From positions 17,627,001 through 17,691,000 of the forward strand of contig NC_092186.1 of assembly GCF_043641665.1 (NCBI RefSeq): a stretch of 64,000 nt of DNA, in the 5' to 3' direction. The DNA is from Enoplosus armatus. Lineage: Eukaryota > Chordata > Actinopteri > Centrarchiformes > Enoplosidae. The notes beneath the pieces are model-generated. The model was not told where the DNA came from, made no database searches, and saw only the letters and a list, made by a program, of their open reading frames with translations. The position numbers were made by a program, and so were the translations under genes. This document shows positions 1 to 12,625 of this stretch, piece after piece; position 1 is the first letter of the stretch; each line of letters opens with the position of its first letter.

Positions 1-1740
1 ACATCACTGCATGTAGCCTGCACTGGCTGGTTGGAACCAAAGTTTATTTCTTGGAGAGTGTGAGATAGCTTTTTAAAATCTCCTCCGCCTCTCCCATGGG
101 GGATGTTTTCCAAAGTGGACTCGCTAAGGCGTAGCAAACAAGAGTGAATGCCCAGGCTGGACTGTGAGGAAAGGCAGATCAATGAGACAGCTCACCAGCT
201 CATGCGTAGCAGCTTTGTGGAGATAGTCCTCTGTGGACAGTTCTGCTTTGGAGACCTGAAATCAGTTTTTGGTGGTGGTGTGGGGGGGTTGCTTATCAGC
301 AATGGATTCCCCAGCGCATGAAGCATGTCACACAGGGAGATGGTGGTGCTCTGAGGTGTGTGTATGCCTGTGTGTATGAGCGACATCGAGAGAAAGACAT
401 GGAGGAATGAAAGTAAACCTCTGCAGTCAAGGAAGGATTGGTAGTGCCAGGATGGTTGGGGTAGAAGGAATAAAACAAACCTGGCTCATGAGAGGCCAAT
501 CTAAGTCCATGACATTTAAAAAAACATTTAGCATGTGCCTGATCAAAAGGAAATACACAGTTGTGTAAGTATTGTATCTTGTCTGTGTATTTTTCCGCCT
601 GTTGTCCATCACATTTGCAGTCATGTTTCGGTGGTAACAATTAATTTTATATTGTTAACATCATGTGTTTCATGGAACATTACTTAAAAAAAAATCTGGA
701 TATTAGAGGATACAAACCTCTGCCAAGGTTTAACAAATTGAGAGCAGATGGGGACACAGGTATTGCCAAAGAAATAGAAGATCCTTGGGAAACATTTAAA
801 CAGAGCTCCTTTTTATCTGGGGCTGTGCAGATGCAGTAGAAGAGTCAGACAAAACAGGAGAAAGGTTATTACCATGGTAAATAGATGTGCGACGATATCA
901 AACACACTGTAATAGTTTGCAAAGGTTCTTCACAGACAAAACAGTGTTGTTATTACTCCATTCAAATTGAAGGCACTTACAAACACAGAGGTTAAAGTGT
1001 CAGAAATGCATTTTTAACAGGTTATATGACCCCATTTCACCATGCATCTGGGGCATTAAATTCAAATTATGCTGAATGAAAAAATCAGAATACCCTAAAA
1101 AGAGTAGTCAATGAGAAAAGTTCTACTCACAAAAGATAACAATTACCTGAGTCCATTTACATTTAGACTAGCATTTTGCAGCAATTTTCACGCATGTCCA
1201 CAGGTACCAGACAGCTCGATGGAGTCTCACAGTTAGTGATAATGGTAATACACCATGAGTAGGGGCTTGAAAATTTAAAATTGAAGTGAAAAAAAGATTC
1301 TGCCAATGGCGCCTAATCAGCCAAGGAGAAACGGTGAGCGGGCTGACACAAAGCATTTTAGAGACTCAGTCAGTTCCAAAAGTCTCTCTCTTACTCTGCC
1401 TTTGTCTTGTGGTAAGTTGTCAGTTCAATTTCCTTCAACTTTAATTTGCTCCCACTCACTGGTGACCTCTTATTACCTTGCATAATTGACAAACACTGAG
1501 GCCTTAGGACTTCATTGTTACTTTAATCATTGATTATTTTAAACAGAGATGAAGGCTCTATTTTCTGTCTTTGAGTTCTCCTTAATCATAGATACATTCT
1601 GGTAATAATTGTGGAAAATTCTGTGTTCTGGGCGTAAATATAGACAAACAAGAATAAATATGTTGCTGCACTTCAAAATAATTAGGACAAAACTGAAAAC
1701 CTGCATTGGTTGAGTATTGAAAGTAAGTTTGTAAGGTTGA
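1..1740. other. Unassigned non-coding DNA
   Basis: AT-rich sequence with no recognisable gene, RNA or repeat. Overlapping minus-strand open frames between 192 and 640 (up to 114 codons) compete with one another and show no domain or exon-like codon use, so they are not called as genes. Confidence 0.5.
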
Positions 1741-1756
1741 GTGGGGATGAATAAAT

Positions 1757-1795
1757 GTATACATATATATAGATATATATATCTATATATATATG
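1757..1795. repeat. AT dinucleotide tract with 30-bp perfect palindrome
   Basis: Alternating AT is interrupted by one G at 1772 and one C at 1783, placed symmetrically. Positions 1763-1792 therefore form a perfect 30-bp inverted repeat with no loop, which could extrude as a cruciform. It is most likely a microsatellite, not a functional site. Confidence 0.85.
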
Positions 1796-1809
1796 AATGA
1801 TATATTTAC

Positions 1810-2211
1810 CTTCAAGACAACCATCAGAATTCCGTCCACAAGTCATGACAACTCTGTAAAGTTTTATTTTCAAACAAGGTTTTTCTAAATTAAATGTTCC
1901 TAAATCTTACCTCAACCTTAAAGTAATCCTTTAGCTGACCTTTCCATTTGATGAGGACATGATCCGTCCTTGTGGAGGAACAAACCTTATTCATGCCATT
2001 GTTCATGAACTCTAGTCTGTATTTTAAGAGTTTCACAACATAATTTCACAACATTTGGAGAGGTTGTCATTTTTTTCCAGTGTATCTCTGCTACATCTGG
2101 AAAACTGTTCACATATAAAAAAAAAAATGCATAAAAAAAGAAAATAGGAAAGCAGTTATCACCTTCACGAATGAATTGATGTTGTATATCCACAAGCAGT
2201 ACATTCTTCAC
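1810..2211 (-). other. Cluster of splice-like boundaries, minus strand
   Basis: Read on the minus strand, a coding-like segment ends at 2163 before GTGATA. A 66-nt intron-like stretch (2162-2097) with a T-rich tract follows and ends in TTTTCCAG. Joining across it keeps one frame (FIRE then DVAEIHWKK) until a stop near 1987. A second intron-like stretch (1910-1854, 57 nt) runs from GTAAGA to TTACAG, but the frames on either side do not match across it. No protein family is recognised. Possible readings are a decayed gene, a transposon relic or chance in AT-rich DNA. The introns are shorter than typical for fish. Confidence 0.12.
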
Positions 2212-2593
2212 CTTTATGAATATTTCTCTGATGGAGATATCACATTCATGGAGACCTGTACGTTAAGGGACCTGTAAGTCATTACAGAAAGCTGAAGATT
2301 TACCTTGTAGTTGTAGAGCACCTGCATCTCTTCTCATTTGTCTACTCAGACATATTTCTGGTCACGCAAGAGCAGCCTCGGCATAACTAGCAGGACCATG
2401 TCTGTATGTTTCCTTATATGGGAAAGCTTTAACTCCCTGGTCAAAGAAAGCCTCCCCTTATTGTTTACAGTGCCTTCCCTATAGAGGAAATAAGAGTCAG
2501 ATCCACGTTTATTTATTTGTCAGTGGGTGTCACGGCCTACTCTTCTGTTATGGAATGTTTTATGTTCTCAAGTGAGATAGTCAGCGATGGATT

Positions 2594-2594
<1 letters not shown>

Positions 2595-2632
<38 letters not shown>
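2595..2632. repeat. (CA)19 microsatellite
   Basis: An uninterrupted CA dinucleotide run of about 38 bp is followed by a short imperfect CAAACACA tail. It is a typical teleost microsatellite and likely polymorphic in length. Confidence 0.97.
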
Positions 2633-2638
<6 letters not shown>

Positions 2639-2639
2639 T

Positions 2640-5600
2640 TATCTCTCCCTGCGCCTTTATCTCTTCAGCCCTCTCATAATGAAACAAACAGGCCCGCACT
2701 CAGTGATATGCATTACTTCTGTGCTTATCGCAGGTGCATTACAGTGAATCATGTTTAACTGTTATTCAGAGCACTGTTGTGACATGGGGCCATTTTGCAA
2801 ATGAAACCCAGCCAGCTGTTTGTATGCAGAATGCATGTGTGATGATCTACAGTACAAGACAACTGAATGCATTTTTTTGTTGTTGCCAACGGACAGGCAT
2901 GCAGTATCTGCTTCCTCATGCATGACACTAAACAGGAGGCCCAAAATGTTAAAAAGAAATACCATGACTCCACTCAATGAAGGCACAAGCTACAAATTCA
3001 TGATCTTGTTGTAATGCAAGTCAAGGTTTATAAACCTCAGGAGAGTAAAGTCAAATTTTTCATCTCATCCTACATTGTTGCTGTTTGGCCCTTTTCCTTG
3101 TCGCTGTTCACTGAGTCAAGATGTGATAAAATATTTAGAAGGAAGTAATACTCCTTTGGGAGATGTCAGCAAAGAAGAACTGTTCTACCTGTTCTGCCCG
3201 AGTGGCTCTGCTGCTGCTGTTTACTGGCTTACAGATGGAGGGATGACCCCTCAACCACCATCTTCCACATCCTCCCACGCTACAAACCTTTGTCTGACAT
3301 ACCCAATAGTAGGGTTGGTCTATCGCAGATGGCTGACAATCATCGACCACTGAGCCCTCTACCATCATAAAATTGTGATTTAAAAGCCAAAAAGCACAAA
3401 ACTGATGATTAAAAGTTACCTACAGAGCAAACTCTCCCGTTGAAATCCTGCACACCACTTCAGTGTCTCGGTTCTCCTCTTTTGTTAGGCCAAAACCCAA
3501 AGTACTGCCAGATGGGTGAAGTGGTACCTTTTTTTAGTGACCAAGTTTGTCGCCGCCCTAATGCAAGGTGATTTGCCGCCGTCACTGATCAACATCCGCT
3601 CACATCCGCTGGGCTGACTGCCTTTGTTTTTATTCACTGGTATATTCTGCACTCACTCTGACTAGTATTTGAAAATATTTTTTATAATCAGATGATCTGC
3701 TTAATGAGGTTTCTTAAGCACAGGTTATAGGGAGGAAAAGTAAAGAAAGAACAGGTGAGTAGGTGAGAGTAGGCTCAAATGTGCAAAAAAATGAAATAGT
3801 AATTAATATCCAACATAAATTAATATAAAACATATAAAAGAAAGTGTTGTTTGCCAATTCGCCCAACCCTTCCCGGTATCTCACATCCTTTTGTAGCACG
3901 AATAAATCCATCTTCTCTCCTCTCATCCTCCTCCTTATACTGACCAGGGTGGGATTAAATGATAATTCGCCCTTTATTCTCTTTTGGAACACTTAAGGGC
4001 CCAATTCCACTCTTGCATGTCTGATCCTCTTATATCAGAGCACTCACTGACATGTTCTCAAAATTCCTTCCCTTTATTTTCCGTGCCACCGCTACCAAAG
4101 CCAACAGGCTGCCAACAAGTTGTAAACATGGTAATAAGAGGAGCGGAAGCGTAGCCAAGAGAAGTAGGGAAACAAGGGGATCCTGCATCTTATTGGACTC
4201 AAATATCTGTTGGTGTATTGTGGATTTCAGACTTGGAAATGAAAATACTTCATTCTTTCTCTCCCTCTCTCCCCCTCTTTCTCTTCTCTGTTCATGTATA
4301 GCAGCGATTATGCTGAATGCACACACATTGTTATCAGTGAATAACAAATCAAACCTCTTCGGTCCCTGGCAAAAAACAAATTGTCACTATACACTGTATC
4401 AAATGGGAGTTGGTCTCATGTCAGTGCACACATCTAGAAAATGTGACAAGGAGACTGAAGCACCCACTTGTCCAAAAGCTACAGTCTAATCTCACTCACA
4501 TTAAGGACAACACCAGTCTTGATCAGAATCTATACGTTTTCCTCTATGTTTGAGATGTTTTTCTCATTTGAGAAACAAACAATAAATAGAGCCACACTGT
4601 GAAGCTGCTCTCCATTAAAGACATAGACAGCAACATTAAAGTCAACACTTAGCATGTATTGGTTTTTGAAGTTTTGAATCATGATCAGTTAAAAAGAAAC
4701 TAAATACTATAACTATAATTTTAGGCAGATTTCAAGCTTTTATCTGCTTAAATTTGTTTCTCATCATTTTGTTTCTTTTGAATTTTGTCTGACATTTCCC
4801 ACATAGACACCAGGTACATGAGACCAGAAGTAAAGAACACTAAAGAAATTAAGAACTGATGTTGGCGTTCACCTTGAGATGAAAAGCATAATGGAGGGTT
4901 TCTCTTCTGGGTTTCATATCTTTTATAAAAGTGTCTTTTCTCAGAACATGCTTCCTTTCTCTTTTAAACCCCTATGACCACAGGAGAACAAGAAGCTTAA
5001 TCTAGTAGAAATTGATTCCTGTCCCATCATAATTTGCCTTGTCTCTATGTGGCCTAGCCATTGGGCGCTGTTGTCGGAGGAACAGAAGGGGAGGGGTGGG
5101 GGATATTACAAATCATGTGAGCACATTGGAGCAGCGATCAATAAGGAGAGCTGCAGTCAATCTTGTTTATTACTCCTTGTGCAATTTCAGAATTCAGATT
5201 TTGTGTTAGGGATGGGAGACGAATGAGTTGGCGCTGCAGAGTGAACGCCACAGATTACCCACACAGAGACTGAGAGGGAGTAGCGAGGAGAGAAAGAGCA
5301 GGAGGTGGAGGAGGCAGTCGCCATGGAGATGATGATAATCCTGGACATGCTCAGATGGTGTTTTGTTCTCCCCAACGTACAGGCTACAGAGAGACATACA
5401 CAAACACAAACAGAACAATGTGTGGTTAATCTTCACCGTATGCCTGGCTGACTTCAGACAAACATGTAGACACAGGGGCTTAAAGATCAAGACGAGGTTG
5501 GGGGTGCCCATGTCAGAAACCAAAGTGAGGTGCAAAACACTTCTTGGAAGATTTGGAAACAAAGTCAGCAGTGTCAGAAAAAAAAGAAATACAAGAGAAC

Positions 5601-7100
5601 ATGACTTGGTCTCCATCAGTATATATCATCTAGGCAGTGCTACAAGCCCTTTCCGATTCTAAACTCTGGAAAATGTTACAGAAGCTATAGACAAAGGTGT
5701 CTCGACATGACGTGCACAGAGGCAATCTTTACTCCATTTAATCCTACTTCATTCCTTGGACACAGGTTGGTGACTCCAGAGTTCAGCAAATAGTGAAATG
5801 TGTAATCAAAAGACAGGGCAGAGTGATATTAAGCTTTAAGGGCAAGAAAAGAAAACAGCCAGGTAGCCAGTGACAAAACAGTCTGATAGAGAGAGAGATG
5901 CTGCAAGGGACGAGGCCAGTTTGAGGACTGTGGTGCTACAAAGGGATACAAAGAGCTGCTCGTGTATTATTGATTTAATATTTGCTCTTGGATGTGTACT
6001 CCTGCTGTGACAATGGCCACAATGGCTGTAATTTTTGCTTCAATACCAATGTTAAGTTTAATACCTAACAATTTGATGCCACTGAGTTTCAAGGTACCAG
6101 AGGAACAAGGGAAAAATATCAAGCTGAATAAGTAACAACGGACGAGAAATCAAAAATATGTAACTCTTTTCTAAAGTGAGAAACAGCTGCCCATGGTTAG
6201 ATATGGTGTCGTTCTTTGGGATTGAACCATATAGCCCTACAAACCAAACCAATGACTTGAAAGCCTATGAAAGCTGCAAAGAGTTGTTGAGTTTTGATTC
6301 TCAGTGAGATTGGCAGTATTACAGCAAACAAACAACAAATCACTCAACAGGGACTCATTAATTCAGTGTTGATATCAAAAAAATCCTTTCATGGATTTTC
6401 CAAAAGAACTCAAAGAACCCCATTTGCTTCTTTTGTTAAATATCGGTATGGATAGCATCACTCAAATTACTGTTTTCTATTTACTTTTGTGTATCATTCT
6501 GCTTGTTGGAGGCAAATATTGGCTTCCCTGATTGTGGATATTTACAGTCTAAACCTTTTGGCCATTGGTATTTTTTATTCTTTGTTTACTTTAAGCCTAT
6601 AATTACATTAGCTAGTGCCCAATGTGGTTTTGGTGTTACAAACTGGATAGAGGGCCAGAATTGTTTAGCTGTGTAACTTTATTCATGTGAGTTATCAAAT
6701 CCAGGAATTAGGAGCCTACCTCAAGAAACAAGTTTGGCAAGGGACTGGGATATATTCTTTTGAACCACATGAAGTGCAGTGTGGTACTGTGTGATAGGAC
6801 CTGGTCTAGGATGTGGTGGACAGCTTGACACTGTTGTCATGTTTTTAGCTATCCGTGTGAGCCACTGTCAAGTTCCAGACTGCAGCTCTTGTCTCTTAAG
6901 ACCTTCTCTTTCTCTTTCTTCTTGTTGGCTACAGCCTACAATCTGACGGTGATGCTGGAATGACTTTTACATTTAATTTGGTAAAGCTATTATTGAACAT
7001 ATGCTGAATTAAATATTGAACTAAATCTTATAAATTCTGCCATTGTTTGCAACTCCACTGAATGCACATTTGTGTATGCATTGCACAATGCAAGTCATAT
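2640..7100. other. Unassigned non-coding DNA
   Basis: No gene is supported. A 145-codon plus-strand frame at 4052-4489 lacks domains and runs through a pyrimidine-rich stretch (about 4250-4290). The part around 5040-5200 is repeat-free and somewhat CNE-like. Nothing else is recognised. Confidence 0.45.
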
Positions 7101-7107
7101 GTGCTCT

Positions 7108-7137
7108 GTGAGTGAGTGAGTGAGTGTGTGTGTGTGT
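7108..7137. repeat. Compound (GTGA)n(GT)n microsatellite
   Basis: Four GTGA units run into about seven GT units, suggesting a GT tract partly converted to a tetranucleotide repeat. Confidence 0.9.
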
Positions 7138-7139
7138 AT

Positions 7140-8850
7140 GTTCCTGCATGTGCCCTGACTTCATAAACATTTTGGCCCCCTCTGTTTTTCATCAGAATGT
7201 CTGTTTCAGGCCGAGCAGAACGAGAGACATGGGGAGAAAGCAAGAGGGAGAGAAAGGGAGAGACCCTGCTGCATCCCAATCAGCCTGGCTCACTGAGGCA
7301 GAACGGTGCCTAAAATACTGGGACTGAGGTGGTCTCCGCTTCGCCCTCCCATTTCAAATTCACAGTCACCACAGTCCAATGCAATTCAAATAATAATAAC
7401 AAATGGGGTAAAACTGGATGGATATGTGTGGCATGCTGGGCTTTTTCAATACACAATACGACCCCTGCACATTAAAGTAGGAAAATCAAGGAATGTAAAG
7501 GGGGTTGAGTGCAGGTTAAGCTGAGCCAGGCAAGATGTTTTATGTAACAGCTGTCTTATCAGTCTCATCATGAAGTGAGGCTGCAACTGACAGAAAAGTC
7601 TTATCTCCCCTAATTGATATGCTGTAGATTGGCCCTATCTGCCAAGATGAAATTTTGGTGTTACGGATAGTCAAAGCTTCTGTACCCATGAAACATAAGC
7701 AGAAAATCTAAACTGTCGCTAAAACTGAATCTCACCCAACAGAAAGTTCATAATAGATGATTCTACCAAACGTGGTCAATGACGTATTTTAAACATTTAT
7801 TGCCAGTGTTTTTAAATGATTTGTTTGCACAATGTCAGTGCATACCAACTACAGCATGGTTAAGGCATGGTTAAAGCCACAATGTGAATTCTAAAATGTC
7901 TGACGTTGACGCCTCCTTGTGGTAGTATAAATAAAAGTCACTGTAGCAGACTGACTGGGCGAAAAGCAACACATAGACTTCACCAAATGTCACCTGTCTC
8001 ATTTTTCTGCAAAGAAGAACAGAATCATCTGAAAAATGCTTTAATTCCATAAAAACTGTGGCTTTAAGATAGAGCAACAAATACTTGATTACGGTTGTGA
8101 AAAGATGGTGGTTATGGTTGGTCTGAGACATAATCTTCAGTCTCCTGCATGAAAGTCTGCCATGCAACATGTCCATCCACCACCGTGAGCTGCACATTAG
8201 TGGACAACCTCCACCTTGCTACATGAAGGGCGCACTACTTGCTAAATTAGCACTGAACATACCATTCTAAATGCTGCCTAACTGTCCAATATGAAAATAA
8301 TTTCAAGGGAGACTATGGCTAATAACGTATCACAAACAACCAGAGTGGTAAATATGTTGTTGTGTGCAGTTATTGACACTTTGTAACAGGATTTCTGGGA
8401 TTAATGTTTTTTCAACTTCAAGGTATTTCTTCTCACTACCATTTCAGGCTGCCATGTGAAGACAGTTGTTGTGAAAGGCTAAATGTGTGAATCTGCATGT
8501 GAATGTAATTGGACCCTTATTTGTGCATACATGCTTTGGCAGTTGCAAATGGAAGTGGCAGTAAATAAGCACTGCTGCAGTGACCTGTTCTCAGTCTGTG
8601 CACAATTGATTCAGGTTACACTTTGTGCCTGAAAATGTTCAGAGTTCAGAGTCTCAAGGATCTTGTTTAGAATTGCACACACTGATACTTCCCTCAGTCA
8701 GTTTGCGTGCCCAGGTAGATGCAGCTCCGAAGTCTCGATGTTTCATGTCAGGCTTTCAAATGAATACAGTTGATTTAGTGTCACTTGCGACACAATTATC
8801 TCAGGGAAACTGGTTAATCCTGTGAAATTTTAGCATGGTACATTTCTCCT
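7140..8850. other. Unassigned non-coding DNA, possible old repeat
   Basis: No coding support. The part from about 7870 to 8230 has the uneven texture of an old interspersed repeat, but I cannot name a family or find its ends. Confidence 0.35.
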
Positions 8851-8858
8851 CTCCACAC

Positions 8859-8878
8859 CTCTCTCTCTCTCTCTCTCT
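8859..8878. repeat. (CT)10 microsatellite
   Basis: A simple CT run of 20 bp sits within a longer pyrimidine-rich stretch. Confidence 0.9.
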
Positions 8879-8879
8879 G

Positions 8880-9460
8880 TCACACGCAGAGAAACAGGCA
8901 TGCCAACATGCAATTCAAGCGGTAGGCAAATTGAGAACAGATTTCTGTCCAATTTCCACACAATGAAACGGTGGCTGTGGTAATCTGGCCAAACGACAGC
9001 ACACAAAGCCAGGATCAATCTACTCTCTAATCCTATTGTGTTTCGTGTACCTGCTTTCGGTGGCTCAGGCTTGTATCCCCATTTCCACTGCATTCCCCCT
9101 CTATTATTAAGCACCTGTTAGAACAAGCGCATTCACCTGAAAGGAAAGCACTCCAGGCTATTAGACCTTTGCCTACAGGAAAAGTTGGGTTCATGAATGT
9201 CTTTATTGAAGTGTAAAAGCCTGGCTTTGGTTTCCAAACCCTCTCAATACAGTACCAATTACTCTCTGCTCTGGGTATTTCTCCTACTCTTTCTCTATAT
9301 TTATTGCTATTCCAAAGGTTTTTTTGTACCATTTTAGTCACTAGAGGCAGATATGTTTCATACACTCTAAAAATAGATGCTTTAAATGGGAATCTGAGCT
9401 CACTGTGTATCCCACTAGCATCTTTCTCTTCTGGAGTTTTTCTGTGTGTATCTAACATTC
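8880..9460. promoter_or_regulatory. CNE-like block
   Basis: High-complexity, repeat-free sequence without a good open frame that runs into the exon-like segment at 9463. Calling it conserved non-coding DNA is an inference from texture only. Confidence 0.18.
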
Positions 9461-9462
9461 AG

Positions 9463-9516
9463 GGAATTAATGGTGTAACCATGTGGAGCAAAAAGATGAA
9501 CACATGGCTTAGAGAG
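9463..9516 (+). other. 54-nt exon-like segment
   Basis: Preceded by a T-rich stretch ending in CATTCAG and followed by GTAATT. It is 54 nt, divisible by three, and open in phase 0, reading GINGVTMWSKKMNTWLRE. This could be a small cassette exon or chance. No family is recognised and no partner exon is established. Confidence 0.15.
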
Positions 9517-9539
9517 GTAATTGAAGCATATTAGCTGGG

Positions 9540-10300
9540 ACTTTACTTTTCAAAGAACTTTAGTTGTTTCTTGTCTCACTTTCTAGTAGAAACCCATGTT
9601 GATAAGGATAGGGGGTAGGTGAGGACCATTACTTTTAGAAATTATGCTTAAAACCATTGTTTCAGCACAGGGAATCTATGTCATCTTTTATTTTATGGCC
9701 TCTTTAAAGAACCCAAAGGAGTTGCTTTGTATCACCTTCACAGACTGTACTACTTTCCTGCTTTCTTTCCCCCTTTTTGTACATTTTGATTGAGAAAATG
9801 ACATGAACCTAAACCAAAAACAATTCATTTCTCCTTAGTAAGCAGATAATGTGATCACTTGACTGTAACAGTCGTAACCTTAGTGTGCTTCTTTGTCTAA
9901 TTGACATTTACATTTATCATTTCCCGTGTCACTCTGGGGACTCATTGGTGAATGCATTTACCCACCAATAAGCTACAATCTGTTCATTAATGTAATCAAA
10001 TGATTAAATAATAACAGTTCTGAAGGAGTCCTCAAGGAAGGAGTATGTGTGATTTGCTTCACGTGCAACGGCATCAGAATCAAAGTGTTAACCTCATCCA
10101 TGCAGAGCGGGCAAATTAAATCGGGGCATGTCTAGCGTGGCTGCCGCAGCAGCAACTCCTCATCATTGATCCGTCTGGCAGGCTTTTTGCCAATGACACG
10201 CACAGCGCTTTCACAGAAGTCATAAACAAACAAGTATTCACCACCCTACACTGAAGAGTAAGACTCACCCCCACAAACTTCTGTTTTCTCCCTGCTATCT
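9540..10300. other. Unassigned non-coding DNA
   Basis: Plain AT-rich sequence with no gene, repeat family or strong motif that I can support. Confidence 0.5.
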
Positions 10301-10318
10301 GTCTCTTTTCCTTCCCAG

Positions 10319-10404
10319 TGGTATCAAACCTATTTCTCAGTGTGCAGCTCTGTCCTCTGAAGTGGTACAGGAGCTTCAGCAGGTGCTGGAGCCGCCTGGC
10401 AGAG
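10319..10404 (+). other. 86-nt candidate coding exon
   Basis: A strong polypyrimidine tract (10280-10316) ends in CCCAG, and the segment ends with GAG before GTGAGA, a near-consensus donor. Two frames are open. One gives a balanced peptide ending LSSEVVQELQQVLEPPGR, with typical vertebrate CTG, GTG, CAG and GAG codons. The other ends in phase 0 with WSRLAE. The first would need an upstream phase-2 intron and leaves phase 1. I do not recognise the protein. Splice signals and GC content above the surroundings favour a real exon, but nothing in the window confirms it. Confidence 0.3.
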
Positions 10405-11560
10405 GTGAGACCAGCCCTGGCACAGCTGGGAACAGCAGGTATAGTGCCCAACCAATGTGTCGGTCCTGATAATGCTGCGTCAGGCAGAGCTAAGCCATGC
10501 TCAGCGAGGCTGCCAGTGCCCCAACTGGCTGGCATGCTTCAGCTTGTTGTTGTGTTGTCTGCGCCTCTGAGATTTATTCCTGCTGAGGAGGGAAGAGGGT
10601 TCAGATTCTGTTGATTAAAAAGAAATGTATTTGTACCGAATCAGTTGCATCCTTTTCTGTTGAGTACTATATTACCAGTGCGTACTGTAGTGGAAAAATT
10701 TACTGATCAAAAATGGTTTGGTTGTGATGGTTCATTCATTCACTGTACACAGAAATCAGAAACCAACATAATGGCAATGGCGTTATTCAGGAGGCAATGT
10801 TTACAATTGTTTTCATCTCTCAAATTTATACGGCGGGCAAACAAACACAGATCTCATCAGTGTTAATCAATTTTGGCGTTCCCCACTGAATTGAGGTAAT
10901 TTGCCAGGCATGGTGCAATGTGGATCTGAAGTTATTACGGCATGAACCGTCTGACATGCAGATCCTCTCTATATTCTCTGAGAGATCACACGAATGACTA
11001 CATTTTTAAAAACCTTCCTTATGTTCAAAAGAACACACTGACCAAAGAAGAATTTACGAAGAAGAAAACAACAGTTGATCCCAAAGAACTATGCTCTCTA
11101 TGCCTATTACTCAACGCTTAGAAAAGTCAAACATTTATTGGTAAATACATGAGCTTACATGAACTGGACTGAATGATAAATTTTAATAAGAGAGAAAACT
11201 CCACTAATTGTTCTTGTTAGCACTTTGGATACGTTGATAATCTACAGTCTGGTTCCCTGTAGAGTTCTGTTTATGTAAAAACATGCAAACCAGGTTTATT
11301 ATCTACTGATGGATTTATTCCAAGAAGAGTATCAGTGAGACGAATAAGGGATATTATCAACATGCATTTTGTATTTTCACCTGCCTCTCATTGTGTAAAT
11401 CATGTCATGGTATTTACATGGGCCTGAATGTTCAGATGATAATGTTTCTGGCAGTGTATATACAATACTGCCCCTTGAAGATAATGTTCCCTCTTCAGAT
11501 AAAGTCTGTGTCTGTGGGGGTTATTTCCAGCACGTGTCCCCAAGCAAACCCACTCTTGAA
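10405..11560. other. Unassigned non-coding DNA
   Basis: No coding support. The first 170 bp keep the raised GC of the preceding segment, after which the sequence is ordinary AT-rich DNA. Confidence 0.45.
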
Positions 11561-11612
11561 ATTTACATTTTAGGTATTTAGCAGAGGCTTATCTTCTGAA
11601 ACTTATAATGAG
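11561..11612 (+). repeat. Relic of a dispersed fish SINE-like core
   Basis: Contains a diverged version of a common fish repeat core: TTACATTT, then TATTTAGCAGAGGCTTAT, then ACTTATAATGAG. In common copies these read roughly as a TTTAGCAGACGCTTTT core followed by CTTACAA. Recognised from memory. Only a short fragment remains and its ends are unclear. Confidence 0.5.
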
Positions 11613-12424
11613 AGAGCGGAGAGGGGTTTAGAGAATGCCAGGGGATACTTCATCAAGATATTTGGCTGTTAAAGAGGAAATAAGTGAGACCTTTTCTGCC
11701 CCCCGGCAATACAAACTTAGTCTATCTGAGAGGAGTTAGGTGGTCTTTGAGGTCATAAGGTTGCTGATGAGTTCCAATTAAAAATTCCTGAAATGTTTCT
11801 TTTTCACGACAGATTCTTTAAGTATTTTTTAGCCATACACTAAGCCCATACTTATACTTTCATATATAGACGGCTCCCTTGAAGCAGGATCCCCCACTGA
11901 GTAAAAAAGACAGGAGGAAGTCCTTCAGAAGGCTTGAGAGAATCAGCGGAGGCAGAGTTCAAGAAAACAGGAAGGCAAGGAGAGTGCAAAGTTGCTCTGC
12001 ACCAAAAACATTAGAAAGCCACCTATAGCCCAAACAGGACGAGGGGGATTTAAGTCTTGGACGGAATCTAAACAAGCTACCGTAACCTTTGACCTCTCCA
12101 CACTCATCCTATTTATTACTATGAACACATTCAGCAGTATTCTAAGAGGAGAGCACTTGAAGATGGGGTCAAAGCTTTATGTTTGGACACTGTGTGTTAC
12201 AAACAGAGCGTGGGATGCTGCAGTGTGCGGTTTCACCCTGACAACACAGAGGAACATTTAGAAGCTGTGTCCTGCCAATTTTTTCCACGACTCCCACGAG
12301 GAAGGCACATGAAAGATGTTACAGCCGCCTGATCAGTTGTGTGTATGCATGCCCACAAGTTTTTTTTAGAGTTAGTGAGGGTATAAGATTGTGTGTGTTA
12401 AGCTGTTAGTACAACACAACAGTG
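11613..12424. other. Unassigned non-coding DNA
   Basis: No gene or repeat family is supported. Two opposing short open frames around 11943-12261 overlap and are treated as chance. Confidence 0.45.
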
Positions 12425-12625
12425 CAACGCTCTCATTGGCTGTGAGATGGTAGTAATGGCAGACTGACATTGGGGTAATTGTGTGGTGATGGGGACTCTT
12501 TAGCAGTGGCTAATGGCCAGTTTAAGTGCCGTTAATCAAATAGTAAGCATGCCATAGACTTATTTGTCCCAATTTACTTACTGCTGCACGCCTGCTGCAT
12601 TTTGGAGCAAAACCTCACTGGTTGG
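12425..12625. promoter_or_regulatory. CNE-like block
   Basis: Repeat-free, high-complexity sequence with GGTAATTG (about 12475), TTAATCAAAT and TTTACTTACTG elements typical of homeodomain-rich enhancers. It has no coding potential. Conservation is inferred, not measured. Confidence 0.25.

Noticed and set aside
3300..3380. TAGGGTTGG-like hAT end
   Set aside because: There is no partner terminus and no duplication.
4052..4489. 145-codon plus-strand frame
   Set aside because: It overlaps a 105-codon minus frame, crosses a CT-rich tract and has no family resemblance.
5206..5616. 136-codon Leu-rich minus frame resembling a secreted protein
   Set aside because: The Leu/Ser richness reflects antisense purine-rich DNA, and a plus frame overlaps it.
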